Source: Allorhizobium pseudoryzae (GTDB lineage Bacteria > Pseudomonadota > Alphaproteobacteria > Rhizobiales > Rhizobiaceae). From it: a stretch of 64,000 nucleotides of DNA. The DNA lies in NCBI RefSeq assembly GCF_011046245.1, contig NZ_CP049245.1, forward strand, positions 152,697 to 216,696. The letters run 5' to 3'. The notes beneath the pieces are model-generated. The model was not told where the DNA came from. It saw only the letters and a list, made by a program, of their open reading frames with translations, and did no database searches. The translations under genes were made by a program, and so were the position numbers. Below, piece by piece: positions 1 through 9,031 of the stretch (position 1 is its first letter; each line of letters begins with the position of its first letter).

Positions 1-259
1 TCTGTAGCATGTTCTCGTAAATCTTCAGCTGGTTCTGGATCTGCTCGGCGAGTTGCGTGATCTGCGTCAGCTGGTTATCGACCTGCAGGCCAGAGCTTTT
101 CAGAAGGTCAATGAGCTGCGCATTGTTGGCAAGCTGCGTCCATTCGGTGGCAGCGCCCGTTACAGATCCCGCATGGGCGGAAGCAATCGGCAACAGCGCG
201 ATGACCGCAGTCATCGTTGCAACGATCCAATTAGTGGACGTTGAGGTGCGACCTGGCAT
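1..259 (-). CDS. trbJ: TrbJ, conjugal transfer protein (partial, runs off the left edge)
   Basis: This is the N-terminal 86 codons of a TrbJ/VirB5-class periplasmic component of the mating-pair-formation type IV secretion system. The translation begins MPGRTSTSTNW, continues into a hydrophobic signal segment (IVATMTAVIALLPIASAHA) and then a Gln/Asn-rich, coiled-coil-like region (QITQLAEQIQNQLKIYENML), as expected for TrbJ. The start is an ATG at 259 preceded by GGAG. It overlaps the 3' end of trbE by 29 bases, which suggests translational coupling. The position after trbE matches the trbBCDEJ order of Ti-type and IncP plasmids. The C-terminus lies outside the window. Confidence 0.88.
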   Translation of the reverse strand, partial: MPGRTSTSTNWIVATMTAVIALLPIASAHAGSVTGAATEWTQLANNAQLIDLLKSSGLQVDNQLTQITQLAEQIQNQLKIYENMLQ

Positions 260-2687
260 CGCGAACTCCTCTCGATTGAAGCCAATGGGCAGGCCATTCA
301 TGGCCGTATTCCGCCTTCAGCGCGCGGATCCGCTTCAGATCCTCCTTTCCAGAAGCGCCCACGAAGCTCAGCGTCACCGGCCCGAGCGACATGTCAAAGA
401 GCCGCCGTCCGTCTGGCGTGGCGACGTAGTATTCGCGTTTCGGGATGGCGCCCGAGACAATCTCAATCTGGCGCTCGTTGAACCCGATCCGCTCATAAAA
501 CTCGCGCGTCCCCGGCTCGCGCGCGGCACCATTCGGGAGGCAGATCTTGGTCGGGCAGGATTCCTTGAGCACGTCGATAATGCCGGAGCGTTCGGCGTCG
601 GAGATGGATTGTGTCGCCAGGACAACGGCGCAATTGGCCTTGCGGAGCACCTTCAGCCATTCCCTGATCTTGTCGCGAAACACCGCATGCCCGAGCATCA
701 GCCAGGCCTCGTCGAGGAGGATGAGGCTAGGCGAGCCGTCCAGCCGTTTCTCGATCCGGTGGAAGAGATAGGTAAGGACGGGCACCAGATTACGCTCGCC
801 CATGTTCATGAGCTGCTCGATCTCGAAGCACTGAAACGCCCGAAGCGTCAGGCCGTCCTCTTCCGCGTCAAGAAGCTGACCCATAGGGCCGTCGACTGTG
901 TAGTGATGGAGCGCATCCTTGATTTCGCGCATCTGCACGCCGCTGACAAAGTCCGACAGCGACTTTCCAGGCGCCGTCGCCATCAGCCCGATCTGGCGGG
1001 AGATCGCATTACGGTGATCAGGCGTGATGATGACGCCTTGAAGCGCGACGAGCATTTCGATCCACTCGGTTGCCCAAGCTCGATCTCCGTCTGTCGAAAG
1101 ATCGAACAGCGGGCAGAACGCCAGTGCTCTGCCCTCCCCGTTTTGGTCATCGCCGATCTCATAATGATCGCCGCCGGCAGCGAGCGTCAGAGGAAGGAGC
1201 GAATTGCCCTTGTCGAAGGCAAAGATTTGCGCGAACTCGTAACGACGGAATTGCGCTGCGATCAAAGCGAGAAGGGTCGACTTCCCCGAGCCCGTCGGTC
1301 CGAAGATCAAGGTGTGGCCAACGTCGTCGACATGCAGGTTCAGGCGGAACGGCGTTGAACCCGACGCGACCTGCATCAGCGGCGGCGCGTTCGGCGGATA
1401 GAACGGGCACGGCGCCACCGGGTTGCCCGACCATACCGTGTTCAGCGGGACGAGGTCCGCCAGATTGCTGGTATTGATCAGCGGCTCGCGGATATTGGCG
1501 TACCAGTTACCCGGTAGGCTTCCGAGAAACGCATCTGTTGCGTTCAGGGTCTCGATGCGAGCTCCGAAGCCTTCGGCCTGGACCAGCCGGCGTATGGCTT
1601 CGGCCTTTTCCTGTAACGCTTCTCTGTGGTGGTCGAAGAGGATGACCACAGGCGTGTAATAGCCATAGGCGACAAGCTGGGACGATGCCTGAGCGATCGC
1701 ATCCTCGGTTTCGACGACCATGGTCATGGCATCCTGATCGACCGATCCATTTTGCGTCTGGAAGAGTTGATCGAAGAAGGGACGGACCTTCTGCTGCCAC
1801 TTCTTTCGTGTGCGCTCGAGCTTCTGGCGTGCCTCTTCTGCGTCTAGGAAGATGAAGCGCGACGACCAGCGATAGGTCAGTGGCATCAGATCGAGATTGT
1901 TGAGGATACCGGGCCAGCTCTCGGCCGGCAGGCCATCGATGGAAACGACCGCTAGAAACCGGTTCTCAACCTTTGGCGTCAGGCCATGCTCCAGCTCCGC
2001 CGTCGCGAGCCAGTCGAGGTACATCGGGACCTCCGGCAAGCGGACTGGATGGCTCTCCCCCGTAATGCAAAATCGAACAAACTGCAGGAGATCGTCATAG
2101 CGCGCGAGCCGCTCCCTTCCCCTCTCGCGGACTTCGCGGGTCTGCATGCGGGCGATCGACAGGGTATTGGCAAGGTATTGTTCGATTTCCCGGATGGCGT
2201 TGCGGAACATGAACAGGACGGTGTCGGCATAGGATTTTTTCCGGCTCTCCTCGTCCGAATAGATGTACTTGGTGAGCGCCGTCTTCTTCGACTCAATCGG
2301 TCGGTAGGTCAGGATAATGGCATGTTTGCTTTCGAAATGCCCCTGCTCCCGCTGGAAATGAGTTCTGCGCTCGATATCGATGGCACGGGTGACAGGGTCC
2401 GGAAAATGGCACTGGTCTGGGGACGGATAGTCAACCGTCGGCACCCGGACCGCTTCGACCTGGATCATCCACCCCGTGCCCAAGCGCGACAGGATTGCAT
2501 TGATCTGCCGCGACAACTCGTTGCGCTCGTAATCGGTGGCGCTTTCGGAGTCCGGGCCTGCGAAGTACCAGCCAGCCATCAGGCTTCCGTCCTTCAAGAG
2601 CAGGACGCCGTTGTCGACCAGGCCGGCATAGGGAACGAGATCGGCGAATGAGGGACCGGTCACGCGGAAACGTTTGAGGGCAACCAT
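231..2687 (-). CDS. trbE: TrbE, VirB4-family conjugation ATPase
   Basis: TrbE/VirB4 is the large cytoplasmic ATPase that energises pilus assembly and substrate transfer in the mating-pair-formation secretion system. The product from this start is 818 residues, usual for the family. It has a conserved N-terminal CagE/TrbE/VirB region, a Walker A motif GPTGSGKST near residues 463-471 and a Walker B-like LILLDEAW further on. An upstream in-frame start (2762) would add 25 residues and overlap trbD. I chose the ATG at 2687, beginning MVALKRFRVTGPS, because it matches the usual TrbE start, follows the trbD stop by 10 bases and has AAAGG just upstream. It is part of the minus-strand trb operon. Confidence 0.95.
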   Translation of the reverse strand: MVALKRFRVTGPSFADLVPYAGLVDNGVLLLKDGSLMAGWYFAGPDSESATDYERNELSRQINAILSRLGTGWMIQVEAVRVPTVDYPSPDQCHFPDPVTRAIDIERRTHFQREQGHFESKHAIILTYRPIESKKTALTKYIYSDEESRKKSYADTVLFMFRNAIREIEQYLANTLSIARMQTREVRERGRERLARYDDLLQFVRFCITGESHPVRLPEVPMYLDWLATAELEHGLTPKVENRFLAVVSIDGLPAESWPGILNNLDLMPLTYRWSSRFIFLDAEEARQKLERTRKKWQQKVRPFFDQLFQTQNGSVDQDAMTMVVETEDAIAQASSQLVAYGYYTPVVILFDHHREALQEKAEAIRRLVQAEGFGARIETLNATDAFLGSLPGNWYANIREPLINTSNLADLVPLNTVWSGNPVAPCPFYPPNAPPLMQVASGSTPFRLNLHVDDVGHTLIFGPTGSGKSTLLALIAAQFRRYEFAQIFAFDKGNSLLPLTLAAGGDHYEIGDDQNGEGRALAFCPLFDLSTDGDRAWATEWIEMLVALQGVIITPDHRNAISRQIGLMATAPGKSLSDFVSGVQMREIKDALHHYTVDGPMGQLLDAEEDGLTLRAFQCFEIEQLMNMGERNLVPVLTYLFHRIEKRLDGSPSLILLDEAWLMLGHAVFRDKIREWLKVLRKANCAVVLATQSISDAERSGIIDVLKESCPTKICLPNGAAREPGTREFYERIGFNERQIEIVSGAIPKREYYVATPDGRRLFDMSLGPVTLSFVGASGKEDLKRIRALKAEYGHEWPAHWLQSRGVRDARSHLNVH

Positions 2688-2697
2688 CGGGACACCT

Positions 2698-2982
2698 TTA
2701 GTATCTTCGCCACGGCGCGGCTGTTGGCCGGTAGTGGGGTTTGTAGGAAATGTGTCGGGCATAGACCTGCCGCATCAACGGATCGGACTTGGCCATCATG
2801 CGAAGGAGACCGACGATGACGATCCAGACCGCAACACCAAAGAGAGCGGAATACACCGTCAGCACGACGAAGATCAGGATCACGGCCGCAAGCCCGGTGA
2901 TCAGCACCAGTTCGCGGTCGGCGCCGATCAAGAGGTTCGGACGCGACAGCGCACGATGGATACGATTGCGGTGGAGGCTCAC
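2698..2982 (-). CDS. trbD: TrbD, inner-membrane conjugation protein (VirB3-like)
   Basis: TrbD is a small VirB3-like inner-membrane protein that associates with TrbE in the conjugative secretion channel. The 94-residue product has a basic N-terminus ([20 protein letters not shown]), then a long hydrophobic stretch at about residues 27-60 that can form one or two membrane helices, and a basic tail. Size and position between trbC and trbE fit the family. Its start overlaps the trbC stop by four bases and its stop lies just upstream of the trbE start, so the genes are probably translated as one coupled unit. Confidence 0.93.
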   Translation of the reverse strand: MSLHRNRIHRALSRPNLLIGADRELVLITGLAAVILIFVVLTVYSALFGVAVWIVIVGLLRMMAKSDPLMRQVYARHISYKPHYRPTAAPWRRY

Positions 2983-3356
2983 GATGCCCCCTCCCCTTCC
3001 CCGTCCGAGTTGAGCAACGTGACCTGCTCCGGTGGCAAGCCGATAGACGCTCCGGTGGCGCCAAAGAGACCAACGATCGTTGTCGCACCGAGCAGGATGC
3101 CGGCGACCAGGACGACGTACATGAGCCTGCGAGCGAAATCGTTGAGCTCACCGCCAAAGATCAGCATACCGCCGGCGATCGCAACGGCCGCCAGTGCGAT
3201 ATAGCCTGCGACCGGACCAGTGATGGATTCCTGGATCTGTTCAAGCGGCCCTTCCCAGGGAAGACTTCCGCCCGAACTGGCGAGAGCTGGCGTCGCAGCG
3301 GCGAACGCTGCAATCGCGAATGCGGTCATCGTTAAGACTAGCCTTTTAAGCTGCAT
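2979..3356 (-). CDS. trbC: TrbC, conjugal pilin (VirB2-like)
   Basis: TrbC is the precursor of the conjugative pilin. From the ATG at 3356, directly after a strong GAGGAG ribosome site, the product is 125 residues: a cleavable signal segment ([22 protein letters not shown]) followed by two hydrophobic helices ([19 protein letters not shown] and [20 protein letters not shown]), the usual pilin layout. A longer reading frame to 3404 exists but would run well into trbB and lacks a comparable ribosome site. The start lies inside the last codons of trbB, implying coupling. Confidence 0.92.
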   Translation of the reverse strand: MQLKRLVLTMTAFAIAAFAAATPALASSGGSLPWEGPLEQIQESITGPVAGYIALAAVAIAGGMLIFGGELNDFARRLMYVVLVAGILLGATTIVGLFGATGASIGLPPEQVTLLNSDGEGEGAS

Positions 3357-4311
3357 TTCGGCTCTCCTCGGCATAAGATTCCGTCTGGTATCGGCCCCCC
3401 GCAAAGCCGGTGACGTGGACGATGTCGCTGATCCGGCGGCCCTTGGCAGTTCGTTCGATCGAGATGATCACATCGACAGCATCAGCGATGATGGCCTGAA
3501 TCGGCTGGTGACTGGCCTCGGCGGTCAGCTGCTCGAGGCGCTGAAGCGCGGAGCGTGCGCTGTTGGCGTGGATTGTTGCCACACCTCCGGGATGACCCGT
3601 GTTCCAGGCTTTTAGCATGGTCAGCGCGGCGCCATCACGCACTTCGCCAACGATGATCCTGTCTGGTCGAAGGCGCATGGTGCTTTTCAAGAGACGTGAA
3701 ATGTCCACGCCGTCGCTTGTGTGCAGGCTGACAACGTTGTCGGCACTGCATTGGATTTCTGCGGTGTCCTCGAGGATAATAAGCCGCTCGCGTGGTGAGC
3801 GCGCCGAAATCTCGCTGACGATCGCATTGACGAGCGTCGTCTTGCCCGTACCCGTTCCGCCGCACACGATGATGTTCTTTCGTGCCTGGACTGCATTCCG
3901 GATGGTCTCCGCCTGCGCGTGCGTCATCAATGCGCTGGAAACGTATTCGTCCAAGGCAATGACGCGCGACGCCCTTCTGCGAATGGCAAAGGTCGGCCCG
4001 GTCACCACAGGAGGCAACAGACCTTCAAAACGATGCCCGCTGATCGGCAATTCGCCCGAAACAATCGGCTGATTTGTATTGACGTCGAAACGAAGCGCGT
4101 GTGCGACCGCTCCGATAATTGTCTCTGCTGCCGTCAACGACAAACATCCGGCATCCTCTATGGCCTTGCCGACACGCTCGATGAATAGCTGGCCGTCGGG
4201 ATTAAGCATGATTTCAACGACCTCATCGTCGACAAGTGCGTTGCAAAGCTTTTCTCCAAGCGCCTCATGAAGTTTGCGAACCAACCTGATCTGCGAAAGC
4301 CCCCCAGTCAC
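3346..4311 (-). CDS. trbB: TrbB, VirB11-family conjugation ATPase
   Basis: TrbB is the hexameric VirB11-type ATPase at the base of the conjugation machine. The sequence shows the Walker A motif GGTGTGKTT (about residues 151-159 from this start), the Asp box ([12 protein letters not shown]) and [23 protein letters not shown] with the His box ([12 protein letters not shown]). I prefer the GTG at 4311, with AAAGGGGG upstream, giving 321 residues, near the usual family length. An ATG at 4401 would add 30 residues with no family resemblance. This is the first gene of the trb operon. In Ti plasmids traI precedes it, but no LuxI-type gene is present here. Confidence 0.94.
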   Translation of the reverse strand: MTGGLSQIRLVRKLHEALGEKLCNALVDDEVVEIMLNPDGQLFIERVGKAIEDAGCLSLTAAETIIGAVAHALRFDVNTNQPIVSGELPISGHRFEGLLPPVVTGPTFAIRRRASRVIALDEYVSSALMTHAQAETIRNAVQARKNIIVCGGTGTGKTTLVNAIVSEISARSPRERLIILEDTAEIQCSADNVVSLHTSDGVDISRLLKSTMRLRPDRIIVGEVRDGAALTMLKAWNTGHPGGVATIHANSARSALQRLEQLTAEASHQPIQAIIADAVDVIISIERTAKGRRISDIVHVTGFAGGRYQTESYAEESRNAA

Positions 4312-4874
4312 ACGAGACCCCCTTTGATGTTGGCGAGCAAAACAGGCGTGGATAGCGAGCCCCCTGAACCCCATGTCGTGAAAATGGCCTCGCATGGACA
4401 TTCAAGGCTGGCTCGCTGCGCCAAAGCGGGATGCATGGGCGTTCCTTCCTTTTGTGCCAACACATCCGGTCTTTGAGTGGACGCCATTGCGTGCTGGCCT
4501 ACTTGGTGATCGTCAGTTCGGATGCGCAGTCACTTCAACACGGCGTGAAAGCGAGCGGTACCTGTTGAATTCTACAGGTTCGATTCGGGGAAGAATCGGC
4601 GAACAAAGCGGAACTGGCTCTCTTGCCACCAATCAGGTGGGATAGACCTCTGGGGATTCACAGGAGAACAGGACGGCAACCAGTCCGACGTAGTAGCCTG
4701 GTAAATATCTGATTCAACGAAGGGAATCGTAAAACGTGCAGGATCACTGGCTCCAACGGCGCGACGGTTGAACCATCCGTTAACGCTAAAGTCCTTGCTG
4801 AGGCTCGAGAATCGGGAATAATAACGGTTAGAGCGTGAAAACAGCCCGAAAATCGTTATCTGAGAGTTTGACCG
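4312..4874. promoter_or_regulatory. Divergent control region between trbB and repA
   Basis: This roughly 560-base gap separates the divergent trb and repABC operons and must hold both promoters. The part next to repA is AT-rich (around 4800-4860). I found no convincing tra box and no traI homologue here. No reading frame in it resembles a known protein. Confidence 0.55.
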
Positions 4875-6086
4875 ATGACTGCCACAGCAAGTGCGACTGC
4901 GAGAGAGTTGCAAATGCACTTCGAAGATCAGATTCTTGAGCAAGGCGATCTGATCTCAAAAAAGCTGCATCTTCTCAGCATGCAACGATTCCCGCCGAAT
5001 GCGAAAAAGAACCTTCGCGCCTTTTCTCTTGCTGAAGTTGCCAATTATGTTGGCGTCTCGCAAAGTACCCTGAAGAAGCTCCATCTTGATGGCAGGGGCC
5101 CCGCTCCTCAAACCTCTGCTTCGGGCAGGCGCAGCTATACGGCTGCGCAGATGCTCGAACTGCGGCAGTATCTCGATACCCATGGTCGTTCTGACAGCCG
5201 CATGTATGTCCCACATCGGCGAAACGGTGAGAAGCTCCAGGTTGTTGCCGTCGTCAACTTCAAGGGAGGCTCAGGCAAGACGACGACCGCGGCCCATCTT
5301 GCACAATATCTGGCGCTGACCGGTCACAGGGTCCTCGCAATCGATCTCGACCCACAGGCGTCACTTTCGTCTCTTCATGGGTTTCAGCCGGAGCTTGATC
5401 AGGTTCCGTCTCTTTATGATGCTATTCGATACGATAACAACCGTGCACACATCGCCGATATTATTCGCCCGACAAATTTTCCTGGACTGGACATTATTCC
5501 TGCCAACCTCGACCTGCAGGAATACGAATACGACACCCCCCTTGCCATGGCCGACAAGACCACAAATGAGGGTAAAACGTTCTTCACTCGGATGTCGCGT
5601 GCCTTGAAAGATGTCGACGAGCGGTATGATGTGGTCGTGATCGACTGCCCGCCTCAGCTCGGATACCTCACATTGACCGCACTCACCGCAGCGACCAGCG
5701 TCTTGATTACCATCCATCCTCAGATGCTGGATGTCATGTCCATGGGGCAGTTTCTGCTCATGCTCGGCGGCATTTTGAAGCCAATTCGTGCGGCCGGCGC
5801 CGAAGTAAACCTGTCGTGGTACCGTTACTTGATCACGCGTTACGAGCCGACTGATGTCCCCCAAACCCAGATGATGGGTTTCATGACGACGATGTTTCAC
5901 GAGTTCATGCTGAAGAACCAAATGTTGAAGTCAACCGCCATATCCGACGCCGGCATAACCAAGCAGACGTTATATGAGGTCGAACGTAGCGCCATGAACC
6001 GCGGAACCTATGACAGAGCCATCGAGTCGCTTGACGCGGTGAACTCAGAAATCGCCGACTTGATCCATCAATCATGGGGCCGATGA
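4875..6086 (+). CDS. repA: RepA, ParA-type plasmid partition ATPase
   Basis: RepA is the Walker-type partition ATPase of repABC replicons. It also represses the repABC operon together with RepB. The 403-residue product has an N-terminal helix-turn-helix region (SLAEVANYVGVSQSTLKKLH, residues 51-70), a deviant Walker A motif FKGGSGKTTTAAHL (129-142), the A' motif AIDLDPQAS and VVIDCPPQLGYLT. Length and order are typical. It is the first gene of a plus-strand operon, 69 bases before repB, and is divergent from trbB. Confidence 0.97.
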   Translation: MTATASATARELQMHFEDQILEQGDLISKKLHLLSMQRFPPNAKKNLRAFSLAEVANYVGVSQSTLKKLHLDGRGPAPQTSASGRRSYTAAQMLELRQYLDTHGRSDSRMYVPHRRNGEKLQVVAVVNFKGGSGKTTTAAHLAQYLALTGHRVLAIDLDPQASLSSLHGFQPELDQVPSLYDAIRYDNNRAHIADIIRPTNFPGLDIIPANLDLQEYEYDTPLAMADKTTNEGKTFFTRMSRALKDVDERYDVVVIDCPPQLGYLTLTALTAATSVLITIHPQMLDVMSMGQFLLMLGGILKPIRAAGAEVNLSWYRYLITRYEPTDVPQTQMMGFMTTMFHEFMLKNQMLKSTAISDAGITKQTLYEVERSAMNRGTYDRAIESLDAVNSEIADLIHQSWGR

Positions 6087-6102
6087 GTTGTCAGCTGACA
6101 AA
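6087..6102. promoter_or_regulatory. Candidate parS centromere (RepB-binding palindrome)
   Basis: The 16-mer GTTGTCAGCTGACAAA lies between repA and repB and contains a perfect 14-base palindrome. It matches the known repABC centromere consensus GTT-N2-C-N-GC-N-G-N2-AAC except at the last base. Location in the repA-repB gap is known for Ti-type replicons. It could instead be an operator, but the match and position favour parS. Confidence 0.7.
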
Positions 6103-6155
6103 TTCGACCTTTTTTTCCATAAAAACAATGCATTGATACGGAACGGAGTGAAGCG

Positions 6156-7130
6156 ATGGCTCGGAAGAATCTGCTCGACGGACTGAATGACCTCAGCAGC
6201 GATCACGGCCCGGCAACGATGTACCCCATGCGCGGTGCGGGCAAATCTCTCGTTCGCTCCCTCGATGAACTGGCAAAACAGGCCGATAAATATCTGGAAG
6301 GCGAAGTCGTGCTCGAAATCGATCCCGATCTTGTTGATGATTCGTTCGTCCAAGATCGGCTGGTCAAAGAAAACGACGATTTTCGAGAGCTTGTGGAGGC
6401 AATAAGAGTTCGCGGACAAGATACGCCGATCCTAGTGCGTCCACATGGGTCAGAGACTGGGCGATACCAAGTGGTCTTTGGTCATCGGCGACTGCGCGCG
6501 GCACGCGAACTTGGGCGAAAGGTCCGCGCGGTCGTCAAAGCCATTGATGACAAAAGCCATGTGATCGCGCAGGGGCAGGAAAATTCTGCGCGTGCCAATC
6601 TCACATTCATAGAGCGCGCGCTTTTTGCCAAGCGGCTGTGCGATCTTGGTTATGAGCGTGACGTCGTCACGGTCGCACTTGCGTCAAACGCAGCTGCCGT
6701 CTCAAAGATGCTGTCGGTCACCGAGCGAATTCCACAAGCCGTCATCGCAGCGGTTGGTGATGCCCCATCCGTAGGGCGGGAGCGATGGGTCGAACTCTCA
6801 TTGCTGGTTGGAAAAGCCGGTAACGCACAAAGGGTGGATGCCGTGCTGACTGACGCCGAATTCGAACGGCTGACGTCGGATGAGCGGTTCTTGTTCCTGT
6901 ACAATACGCTGAATAAGTCATCGCGACCGGTGAAGAAGCAGGATCGGATTGGGTCAGCAACGACGTGGCAGACCCACGAGCGGGACGTTGTCGCCGACTT
7001 GAAGAAGACTGGGAGAGGGTATTCGATCTCTCTGAAAGCCAAGAACGCGACGCGGTTCGGAGATTATCTGGCGCGTAACCTCGACGTCATCTACCAGCAG
7101 TTTTTGGATGAACTAAAGAAAGAAGGATAG
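6156..7130 (+). CDS. repB: RepB, ParB-type partition protein
   Basis: RepB is the centromere-binding partner of RepA. The 324-residue product carries the ParB/Srx nuclease-like domain (QDTPILVRPHG, then YQVVFGHRRLRAARELG at about residues 88-121), the box GQENSARANLTFIERALFAKRL, and a central helix-turn-helix region (VVTVALASNAAAVSKMLSVTE). The start at 6156 is preceded by GGAGTGAAGCG. It lies between repA and the countertranscript RNA/repC, the standard order. Confidence 0.97.
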   Translation: MARKNLLDGLNDLSSDHGPATMYPMRGAGKSLVRSLDELAKQADKYLEGEVVLEIDPDLVDDSFVQDRLVKENDDFRELVEAIRVRGQDTPILVRPHGSETGRYQVVFGHRRLRAARELGRKVRAVVKAIDDKSHVIAQGQENSARANLTFIERALFAKRLCDLGYERDVVTVALASNAAAVSKMLSVTERIPQAVIAAVGDAPSVGRERWVELSLLVGKAGNAQRVDAVLTDAEFERLTSDERFLFLYNTLNKSSRPVKKQDRIGSATTWQTHERDVVADLKKTGRGYSISLKAKNATRFGDYLARNLDVIYQQFLDELKKEG

Positions 7131-7135
7131 GAACC

Positions 7136-7190
7136 AAAAGAAAAAGGCCCCCAATCGGTCGCCCGTGGAAGCCCTTCTCGTGTCTAGCAG
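7136..7190 (-). ncRNA. repABC countertranscript (incompatibility) RNA
   Basis: In repABC plasmids a small antisense RNA encoded in the repB-repC gap represses repC. Here the minus strand shows a -35 TTGACT (7218-7223), a 17-base spacer and a -10 GATTCT (7195-7200), followed after about 20 bases by a GC-rich hairpin (AAGGGCTTCC pairing with GGGGGCCTT) and a T-run, which ends transcription near 7136. The predicted RNA is about 50 nt. The ends are inferred from the promoter and terminator. Confidence 0.8.
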
Positions 7191-7283
7191 CTAGAGAATC
7201 GCATTTCCCGGAATCATAGTCAAGTGCATTTGGCACCGATTTGGTGAGCAGATTTCTTTTGCCTAGAGAAAGGCAATGAAAGA

Positions 7284-8522
7284 ATGCAAACGGGAAATGT
7301 AACCACGCCCTTCGGGCGGCGGGCGGTTACGCTCGCGCTCGTGAAAAGACAGCTCCAGACATGCGAGACGAAGCCGACCCGCCCTGTCGAAAAGTGGAAG
7401 GTGTTTCGCGACGCCTGTGAGGCGCGCGAACGCCTGGGTCTCCAGGACAGGGCACTGACTGTGCTCGACGCGCTTTTGACGTTTTATCCTGAGAGCGAAC
7501 TCAACTGCGATAATGGATTGGTGGTCTTCCCTTCCAATGTGCAGCTCTCGGTCAGAGCGCATGGCATCACTGGAACGACCTTGCGGCGTCATTTGGCTGC
7601 CTTGGTCGAAGCCGGCCTCATCCAACGCAAAGATAGTCCCAACGGCAAGCGCTACGCTCATCGTGACAAGAGTGGCGACATCGAGCAGGCGTTTGGATTC
7701 GACCTCTCGCCACTTTTGACCCGCGCTGCCGAACTTGCAAACCTCGCACAGGAAGTCGCTGCCGAACGCCTACAGTTCAGACGAGCCAAAGAGGCACTGA
7801 CCATCTGCCGGCGCGACGTCCGCAAGCTGATATCCGCAGCAATGGAAGAGGGAGCTAACGGGAACTGGGACGCCATCGAAGACATCTATGTCGGCATTGT
7901 CAGCCGACTTCCACGCAATCCCAACATTCACCAGGTTAAGGCAATCCTCGACGAGATGCAGCTTTTGCGCACGGAAATCCTCAAGGCTTTGCAAACGCAG
8001 CTAAATCCACAAAATATGGACGGCAATGCTGTTCAAAATGGTTGCCACATACAGAATTCAAAACCAGAATCCATCAATGAACTTGAACCTCGCTCTGACA
8101 AAGAGCAGGGCGCAGCCGTCGAGCTGGAAGTAGCTCCCAAAGTGGTTGCTCAGCCGTTGGCAAAGCCTGAACAGGTGAAGGCGTTCCCGCTGTCGATGGT
8201 CCTGAAAGCCTGCCCGCAGATTTCGGACTACGGGCCCGGGGGCATAATCTCCCATTGGCGCGAGCTGATGGGCGCCGCGGTGGTGGTACGATCAATGCTT
8301 GGCGTCAGCCCGTCGGCTTACGAAGAAGCTTGCGAGGTGATGGGGCCGGAGAACGCGGCAGTCGCTGTGGCGGCGATTCTGGAGAGGGCAGGGCATATCA
8401 ACTCGGCAGGTGGATATCTCCGCGATCTCACGCGCCGAGCGCGGGCAGGGGAGTTCGGGCTTGGACCGATGCTGATGTCACTGATGCGTGCCAATGTGGA
8501 CGGCGATCGGAAAACGGGGTGA
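7284..8522 (+). CDS. repC: RepC, replication initiator
   Basis: RepC is the replication initiator of repABC plasmids; the origin is generally inside its coding sequence. The 412-residue product starts MQTGNVTTPFGRRAVTLALV, contains the winged-helix DNA-binding region (GTTLRRHLAALVEAGLIQRKDSPNGKRY split across residues about 95-122) and ends in the conserved domain ISHWRELMGAAVVVRSMLGVSPSAYEEA. An AAAGGCAATG ribosome site precedes the start. A second ATG lies 8 bases upstream out of frame. Together with repA and repB the cassette appears intact. Confidence 0.96.
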   Translation: MQTGNVTTPFGRRAVTLALVKRQLQTCETKPTRPVEKWKVFRDACEARERLGLQDRALTVLDALLTFYPESELNCDNGLVVFPSNVQLSVRAHGITGTTLRRHLAALVEAGLIQRKDSPNGKRYAHRDKSGDIEQAFGFDLSPLLTRAAELANLAQEVAAERLQFRRAKEALTICRRDVRKLISAAMEEGANGNWDAIEDIYVGIVSRLPRNPNIHQVKAILDEMQLLRTEILKALQTQLNPQNMDGNAVQNGCHIQNSKPESINELEPRSDKEQGAAVELEVAPKVVAQPLAKPEQVKAFPLSMVLKACPQISDYGPGGIISHWRELMGAAVVVRSMLGVSPSAYEEACEVMGPENAAVAVAAILERAGHINSAGGYLRDLTRRARAGEFGLGPMLMSLMRANVDGDRKTG

Positions 8523-9031
8523 GGGGTTGTGACGGCGTACCGGGAAGGCAGCATAGTCGTAGCACATTTCATGCAGCATTTGTTCCACGGTTTCTTGATT
8601 TGCTAGGAGTCCGTGCGCACCAAGAACGTCTCAATAGCGTCTAGACCTGCCCCGGATGCTGTCCCAAAAATCGAAAACCGACGCAAATGATACACTGATT
8701 TGCGTCTCACGGAGACTGTCTCAGTAGGTATACCCCAATGGGCATAGCAAAGCACGGGCCGGAGGATTATCTTGGATGAACTGCTGTCAAAGCGGGCGTT
8801 TATGCACGTTCAAACGCAACATCAACCGACCGATGAAATATTAAAGTCCCGATTCTATGTACGGAAAACAATGATTAGCAAGAAGAGCGATATCTAAATT
8901 CAATGACGGGAGCCAACCTGACATGGAACATTTTACGGATTTGTTGGGCGCGATATGGTTCAAATTCAGGAGATGGTCTTCGCCCAGAATTTGTAGCACG
9001 CCATTGACGATGATCAGTGTGTAAGAGAATG
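8523..9031. other. Non-coding gap downstream of repC with inverted repeats
   Basis: No convincing gene was seen in these 509 bases. The notable structure is a perfect 9-base inverted repeat GACGCAAAT/ATTTGCGTC (8680-8706) followed by GAGAC/GTCTC dyads at about 8704-8722. The remainder is AT-richer than the flanking genes, and no insertion-sequence end or RNA gene was recognised. Confidence 0.5.
8680..8706. repeat. Perfect inverted repeat (hairpin) downstream of repC
   Basis: GACGCAAAT and ATTTGCGTC are exact reverse complements separated by nine bases. No T-run follows in either direction, so it is not an ordinary intrinsic terminator. It could be a protein-binding dyad or the relic of a mobile element end. 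Confidence 0.6.

Noticed and set aside
57..1358. A 433-codon open frame on the plus strand opposite trbE
   Set aside because: It lies wholly antisense to trbE/trbJ, whose translations match the family over their full length; the plus-strand product has no recognisable domain.
4402..4874. tra box (TraR binding site) in the trb-repA gap
   Set aside because: I looked for an 18-base dyad of the ATGTGCAGATCTGCACAT type and saw no convincing match.
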